Shown piece by piece: positions 14,892 to 18,331 of a DNA stretch of 18,331 bases. How positions within the stretch are numbered: position 1 is the stretch's first letter; every line of letters begins with the position of its first letter. This DNA comes from DAOUMU01 sp034409055 (GTDB lineage Bacteria > Chloroflexota > Anaerolineae > 4572-78 > J111): assembly GCA_034409055.1 (NCBI GenBank), contig DAOUMU010000074.1, positions 1 to 18,331 on the forward strand. The letters are read 5' to 3'. The notes beneath the pieces are model-generated. The model saw only the letters and a program-made list of their open reading frames with translations. It had not been told where the DNA came from and ran no database searches. A program made the translations under genes and the position numbers.

Positions 14892-16343
14892 TTATGTTGT
14901 TTGCACCTGGAAATCTGGTGGAATTCGAGCGACGATCAATTTTGAGAAATAGATCGGTACACTGGCCAGGGGGACATCATGGGTTGCCGCTTCTTCTGAC
15001 GGCTGGTCATTACGGTCAACGCCATACGGATCGCGCATTCTGATGTAACAGCTTGAAGAGGGATGTCCAATGGTGCCGGTCACCGTATACCAGTGGCCTG
15101 AATGAAGTGGCGCGTGGTCACTAGGGCGTATCCGGCGACGTTGCCCCCGGCTGGGCTGCATCATCCAGCCCTCAGAGAATTCCCGGCACGACAGGGCAGT
15201 TACGGGGTAATTACGTCGAAGGGAGTAGTTAATACTGCCCCAGATACCCATGGCCCGCTCCCCTTCATGCATTGAAGGGGTTAGCTCGGTTCTGGCTATG
15301 GACACATCCCCGGCTACCATAACAAATGCCTCTCTAGCTAAACCACCAGAAATAATATAATGCTGACTTCGCTGGGGAAAAATCCCTTGCTCGAGCGTTA
15401 CACTTTGGCGATAACCGAGATTACGATAAGAATTACGGCGCAGGTGTGCTGCAGCGCGTTCATAGAGGGCCACCCACAGGGCACCGTGCTCTGTAGCGGC
15501 ACTCCCTACGGCAAAGTCTGCAGGCATGGTAAAAAGACGGGTTTGCCCCAGGCCTTCGGGACCGCCTTCACCGCCGGGACTCACGTAATCATAAAGGCGA
15601 ACCGTATAGGTATTGTTCCCGGGATTCTCCCGAATGTTAGCCCGAATGATTTCCGGATGGTTTTGGGCAATAGAGGCCAGAGCAGCCAGTAGCCAGCAAT
15701 CCCCCCAGCTTCCCTGGCGGACATGTTCCGGGCGTGGGCCATCGTCACTGCCCCACAAAGAACCCTGGGCTTGTTGATAGGCTCCTGTTGTGGTCTCAGT
15801 CGTATGGGGCCGTTCGAGAGGTGTCAGATCTCCGGGGACTGGGCCTTCCCATCTTTGTATATGAACCGTATGGGCCGGCACCCGGCTGAAGTCGTGGACA
15901 AAGCGCGATCCCACCTCTGCCTCTACCTGCCGTTGCCCCACGTTACCGGTCTGCTGCACCAGGTGGGTCAACTCGTGAGTAAGCAACACTTGCTCCTCTA
16001 AACTGTCGGGATCGTATTCCCCTTCTCTGAAGAAAATATCCTGCCCGCTGGTGAAGGCGCGGGTTTGCGGCGAGCGGTTGACCGGCACCCGGCTAAAATC
16101 GTGACCAAAGCGCGATTCCGTGGAGACCGGCGCACGTGACACAACGTCACCGGAAACAGGCCGGACGGCGGCCCGCTGTTGCTCTATCGTGCCGCTGCCC
16201 TTGGCCTGGTCCTCGGCCAACTCATTGCTGGTCGCACCGTGCCGGATGGAGACGAGTTGCTTCTGCACCACACGCTCGCGCACCGGTTTGACTCTGGATT
16301 TGGTGGGTTTTTCCTGCTGGTTCGTTCCGGTAGAATCGGTCAT
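14892..16343 (-). CDS. Modular DUF4157 protein with calpain-like cysteine protease domain
   Basis: A 483-residue soluble, secreted-type protein. Residues 1-75 form a basic head shared with the neighbouring gene. A shortened DUF4157 (eCIS core) region follows at 78-133: FGHDFSRVPV, TRAFTSGQDIFFREGEYDP and LLTHELTHLVQQ (HELTH 123-127). A second HDFSRVPAH copy is at 150-158. The C-terminal half (about 205-440) is calpain-like: QGSWGDCWLLAALASIA with Cys 216, LWVALYERAAAHL, SGHWYTVTG with His 417, and RMRDPYG, where calpains have Asn but here Asp 438. DUF4157 proteins are known from extracellular contractile injection systems and polymorphic toxin loci, so an effector role is inferred. No sheath or tube genes are in the window. 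A good promoter precedes it. Confidence 0.85.
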   Translation of the reverse strand: MTDSTGTNQQEKPTKSRVKPVRERVVQKQLVSIRHGATSNELAEDQAKGSGTIEQQRAAVRPVSGDVVSRAPVSTESRFGHDFSRVPVNRSPQTRAFTSGQDIFFREGEYDPDSLEEQVLLTHELTHLVQQTGNVGQRQVEAEVGSRFVHDFSRVPAHTVHIQRWEGPVPGDLTPLERPHTTETTTGAYQQAQGSLWGSDDGPRPEHVRQGSWGDCWLLAALASIAQNHPEIIRANIRENPGNNTYTVRLYDYVSPGGEGGPEGLGQTRLFTMPADFAVGSAATEHGALWVALYERAAAHLRRNSYRNLGYRQSVTLEQGIFPQRSQHYIISGGLAREAFVMVAGDVSIARTELTPSMHEGERAMGIWGSINYSLRRNYPVTALSCREFSEGWMMQPSRGQRRRIRPSDHAPLHSGHWYTVTGTIGHPSSSCYIRMRDPYGVDRNDQPSEEAATHDVPLASVPIYFSKLIVARIPPDFQVQTT

Positions 16344-16402
16344 TTCGTCATGTCTCCTCTGACATCGAACCGATTAGTGGATTTGTGAAATGGAACACTA
16401 AT

Positions 16403-16431
16403 ACCATAGCAGAAATCATCAAACTTGTCAA
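16403..16431 (-). promoter_or_regulatory. Promoter of the calpain-like effector gene
   Basis: On the minus strand TTGACA (16426-16431) is followed by 17 bases and TGCTATGGT, with -10 TATGGT at 16403-16408. The -35 is a perfect match. The start point would be near 16396. A 7-bp inverted repeat ATTAGTG/CACTAAT (16373-16379 and 16396-16402) sits at the start point and may be an operator. A GAGGAG ribosome site lies about ten bases before the ATG at 16343. Confidence 0.6.
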
Positions 16432-16651
16432 TATTATTCGAGCGTGGCTTCCAACCAACTCATTTCACCTCGACATTGAATAGTAAGGATAATTCTGTTA
16501 GGAGAAGGATAAATCATAAAATGAAACGTACCAAGGCCACAGCCAGCCGAAGTTTCACTGTGTGTGTATTACTGGAGCGACCTCGCCCGTCATAGAGCTC
16601 AAAGCCACTGACTACTTGAGAAAAGTTGACAGTAAAGATATGGGGAGTTTC
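16432..16651. other. Gap between the two effector genes
   Basis: About 220 bases with no convincing gene. A plus-strand frame at 16521-16595 (MKRTKATASR, 24 codons) has a GGAGAAGGA upstream but resembles nothing I know. No hairpin with a U-run follows the end of the metalloprotease gene. Confidence 0.4.
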
Positions 16652-17683
16652 TTAGTCGAGTTCTACTACGACAGGGTCCTCTACCAATGCGCGAAAAGCC
16701 GGGCTAGATTCCAATATCCGGCGAATTTCTTCTGGAAGGGTTCCAATAAAATACCGCCAATATGCTTCAGCACTCCTCTCGCCGGCTCCTTGGGTTGTTC
16801 CTTGGTAATTCAATGTCTGAAACCATTCTTCCAAGATTTGCCGTTGTCCCGCATCGCGCGGCAGGATACCCATCCTGGTATCAACAAAGTGTCCTATCTC
16901 ATGAAGTAATGTGAAACAAACACGCATTTCGCCGACATTTCTTAGCTTGTTGTCTAACGCATAGTGCGTAAGTTCAATTCGCTGCGTTTCCGGCGGACCT
17001 TGTCGGTCCGAATTGCCGCCTTGCCTGATATTTCCGGTACCAATCGGACCGACCCGATCCGCTACGACAATTCGAGGTATAACCGCGCGATGTTGAGCAG
17101 GAAGGATGGAGAGCGTGTCGTGAATTATTGCTACCTGCTCCGGAGTTGCTCCATAAACATCAATCTCAAAAACGTTACTATGGTTCAGGTGCGTCCACCG
17201 TGCACTAATATCCTCAATAACGATTGGCACCGAGCAAGTGACAGGTGAACCTGACGATGGATTCAGAGTGACAAAGAACTCTAAGCCAGAGCCGGGGGTT
17301 CTTGGCTCTGGGGCAAAACTGACCTGTCCGACCAGACGCTGACCAGCGCGTGTACGACGGGTAGTGCTTGTTTCAACGTCACCGACAGCGATAGTGCGAA
17401 CCCCAACTTCGGCTTCGCCATCTGCGTTAAAAAGGATACGGTAGCGCAGTTGGCCGGTGCGAGTGCGGACAGCATCTTCACCGGCCCAGTTGTGACGTGC
17501 GGTGACAGAGAATGCTGTTGATTCTAGTCTTTCAACATCTACCAGGCTTGTATCACCCTCTCCCTCACACCAACGCTGTATCGTGTTGGGGACAGACTCA
17601 AGCAAAGGCACTATTTGACTGGAGCGACGCTTCCCTTGAATTGCTTCTTCTTCATTCCTACCCGAGGAATGTTTTTCGAAGGG
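16652..17683 (-). CDS. C-terminal part of a modular effector: HEIGH zinc metalloprotease
   Basis: This is the part of the reading frame after an in-frame TGA at 17684-17686; it is open for 343 codons. The first part (PFEKHSSGRNEEEAIQ, then NTIQRWCEGEG) is the linker seen in DUF4157-type proteins. The middle is beta-rich and unassigned. Near the end LLHEIGHFVD is a zinc motif (HEIGH), and SAEAYWRYF about 40 residues later may give a third Glu ligand, as in gluzincin-like toxins. The first possible restart codon is GTG 17611, which has no ribosome site, so separate translation is unlikely. Joined to the upstream part it makes 486 codons, almost the same as the 483 of the calpain-like neighbour. 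Confidence 0.75.
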   Translation of the reverse strand, partial: PFEKHSSGRNEEEAIQGKRRSSQIVPLLESVPNTIQRWCEGEGDTSLVDVERLESTAFSVTARHNWAGEDAVRTRTGQLRYRILFNADGEAEVGVRTIAVGDVETSTTRRTRAGQRLVGQVSFAPEPRTPGSGLEFFVTLNPSSGSPVTCSVPIVIEDISARWTHLNHSNVFEIDVYGATPEQVAIIHDTLSILPAQHRAVIPRIVVADRVGPIGTGNIRQGGNSDRQGPPETQRIELTHYALDNKLRNVGEMRVCFTLLHEIGHFVDTRMGILPRDAGQRQILEEWFQTLNYQGTTQGAGERSAEAYWRYFIGTLPEEIRRILESSPAFRALVEDPVVVELD

Positions 17684-17686
17684 TCA
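17653..17686 (-). promoter_or_regulatory. In-frame TGA followed by a SECIS-like hairpin
   Basis: On the minus strand the TGA (17686-17684) is followed by 12 bases and then a perfect 7-bp stem CATTCCT/AGGAATG with loop CGGGT (17671-17653). Nineteen bases lie between the TGA and the loop. Published bacterial SECIS rules ask for a loop 16-37 bases after UGA, with a G among its first two bases and a stem of at least 4 bp; this hairpin meets them. A chance hairpin cannot be excluded. Confidence 0.35.
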
Positions 17687-18112
17687 GATCGGTGTCAATT
17701 GAACCCCTGGCTCCGGTATGCGCCTCGCCACCTCCATTACCTGGTCGGCTTCTTGCTCGTACTGGTTACCCGGCTCGCTGACGGTGAGTGGCTCACCACT
17801 GGTAAGCTTGGCCTGAACCACCGGTCCGGTCCGTGGCGCAACCGTATGTGTCCGCACCCGGCTAAAGTCGTGGGCAAAGCGCGACTCCGTGGAGACCGAG
17901 GCAGGTGACACCACGTCGCCGGAAACAGGACGGACGGCGGCCCGCTGTTGCCCTATCGTGCCGCCGTCCTTGGCCTGCTCCTCGGCCAACTCGTTGGCAG
18001 TCGCGCCGTGTCGGACAGAGACGAGTTCTTTCTGCACGACACGTTCGCGCACCGGCTTGACTCTGGATTTGGTGGACTTTTCTTCCCGTTTTGCTCCCGG
18101 GGACTCGGCCAT
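17684..18112 (-). CDS. N-terminal module of the metalloprotease effector, ending at an in-frame TGA
   Basis: 142 residues from the ATG at 18112 (GAGG nine bases upstream). Residues 1-75 are nearly the same as in the calpain-like protein (KSRVKPVRERVVQK, VRHGAT.NELAE.QAK, QQRAAVRPVSGDVVS). Then come STESRFAHDFSRV and LTVSEPGNQYEQEADQVMEVARRIPEPGVQ, the standard lead-in of DUF4157-class proteins, which usually continue VQR.C..C. Here the frame meets TGA right after GVQLTPI and then continues open for 343 codons. It should be read together with 16652-17683 as one gene, either a selenoprotein or a recently broken gene. The HELTH part of DUF4157 is absent. Confidence 0.8.
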   Translation of the reverse strand: MAESPGAKREEKSTKSRVKPVRERVVQKELVSVRHGATANELAEEQAKDGGTIGQQRAAVRPVSGDVVSPASVSTESRFAHDFSRVRTHTVAPRTGPVVQAKLTSGEPLTVSEPGNQYEQEADQVMEVARRIPEPGVQLTPI

Positions 18113-18180
18113 TCCGTTATACCTCTATGAAAATAGCGGTTAGCAGGTAGCGGCTAACTGCTGTTTCAACCTCCTCATAC

Positions 18181-18208
18181 TTGTGACGGCTGAGAAAGAC
18201 ACTATAAT
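18181..18208 (+). promoter_or_regulatory. Promoter with overlapping -10 boxes on both strands
   Basis: On the plus strand TTGTGA (18181-18186), 16 bases and TATAAT (18203-18208) point toward the partial gene at the right edge. On the minus strand TTGCTT (18230-18225), 18 bases and TATAGT (18206-18201) point toward the effector gene starting at 18112. The two -10 boxes share 18203-18206. An imperfect inverted repeat (18136-18163, AGCGGTTAGC and its near complement) lies in the effector leader. Confidence 0.45.
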
Positions 18209-18286
18209 AGAGTTGTTGCACGATAAGCAAAAAAGGTATAAAGTTAGCAGAAAGGTCGTAAATTATCAGGTGAAACAGGCCAACCA

Positions 18287-18331
18287 ATGATTACATATGA
18301 AGAATTGATCAAAAAGCCACGAGTTTTCAAA
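18287..18331 (+). CDS. Start of a probable IS5-like transposase, cut by the right edge
   Basis: Only 15 codons are visible, MITYEELIKKPRVFK. The pattern (M)xYEELxKxPxxF is, from memory, the usual opening of DDE transposases of the IS5 superfamily with an N-terminal helix-turn-helix. The left end of such an element would lie within 18209-18286, possibly at AGAGTTGTTGCA, but no partner end is in the window. Too little is present to be sure. Confidence 0.4.
   Translation, partial: MITYEELIKKPRVFK

Noticed and set aside
16521..16595. 24-codon plus-strand frame with a purine-rich upstream stretch
   Set aside because: Short, unlike any known protein, and lying in the gap between two minus-strand genes; no independent support.
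17684..17686. TGA taken as evidence of a recoded genetic code (TGA for Trp or Gly)
   Set aside because: Other genes here use TGG for Trp throughout and no other internal TGA was noticed, so a general recoding is not supported.

Overview
The window reads as chromosomal DNA of an anaerobic or microaerophilic bacterium with sulfur metabolism and a cell wall. The protein styles (DUF4157-type modular proteins, a Ser/Thr kinase beside an L,D-transpeptidase, many short GC-rich palindromes between genes) fit Chloroflexota, especially Anaerolineae-like metagenome genomes. That assignment is an inference from style; no rRNA or tRNA gene is present to settle it.

Left part (1-3276, minus strand): a sulfur operon read right to left. 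It encodes a 37-residue membrane peptide, a YeiH/UPF0324-type putative sulfate or sulfite permease, DsrA and DsrB (cut by the left edge). Together they would carry out sulfite/sulfide chemistry in the cytoplasm and move the oxyanion across the membrane. A regulatory region of about 490 bases rich in inverted repeats (3277-3764) separates this operon from a divergent SERCA-like Ca2+-transporting P-type ATPase (3765-6590).

Middle part (6600-14890): mostly plus-strand housekeeping or accessory genes. In order these are a minus-strand four-helix membrane protein, a radical SAM/SPASM protein, a small lipoprotein with a sulfite-oxidase-type molybdopterin fold, a HEAT-repeat protein resembling the DVU0298 family, a Ser/Thr protein kinase, a LysM/L,D-transpeptidase, a D-cysteine desulfhydrase-like PLP enzyme and a lipoprotein polysaccharide deacetylase. 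The gaps carry clusters of palindromes (6609-6680, 12642-12744, 13788-13910) that share a fixed core while their outer stems change on both arms together.

Right part (14892-18112, minus strand): two modular proteins that begin with nearly the same 75-residue segment and end in different protease domains, one calpain-like and one HEIGH zinc metalloprotease. They look like effectors of the DUF4157 class linked to extracellular contractile injection systems or to polymorphic toxins. The second gene is one reading frame broken only by an in-frame TGA at 17684-17686. This TGA lies near where relatives have a Cys-x-x-Cys motif and is followed at bacterial-SECIS distance by a perfect 7-bp hairpin, so it may be a selenocysteine codon or a simple nonsense mutation. 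The right edge holds the first 15 codons of a probable IS transposase.

The most interesting points are the UGA/hairpin in the metalloprotease effector, the shared-module effector pair, the 37-residue peptide in front of the YeiH-dsrAB operon, and the covarying palindrome family.
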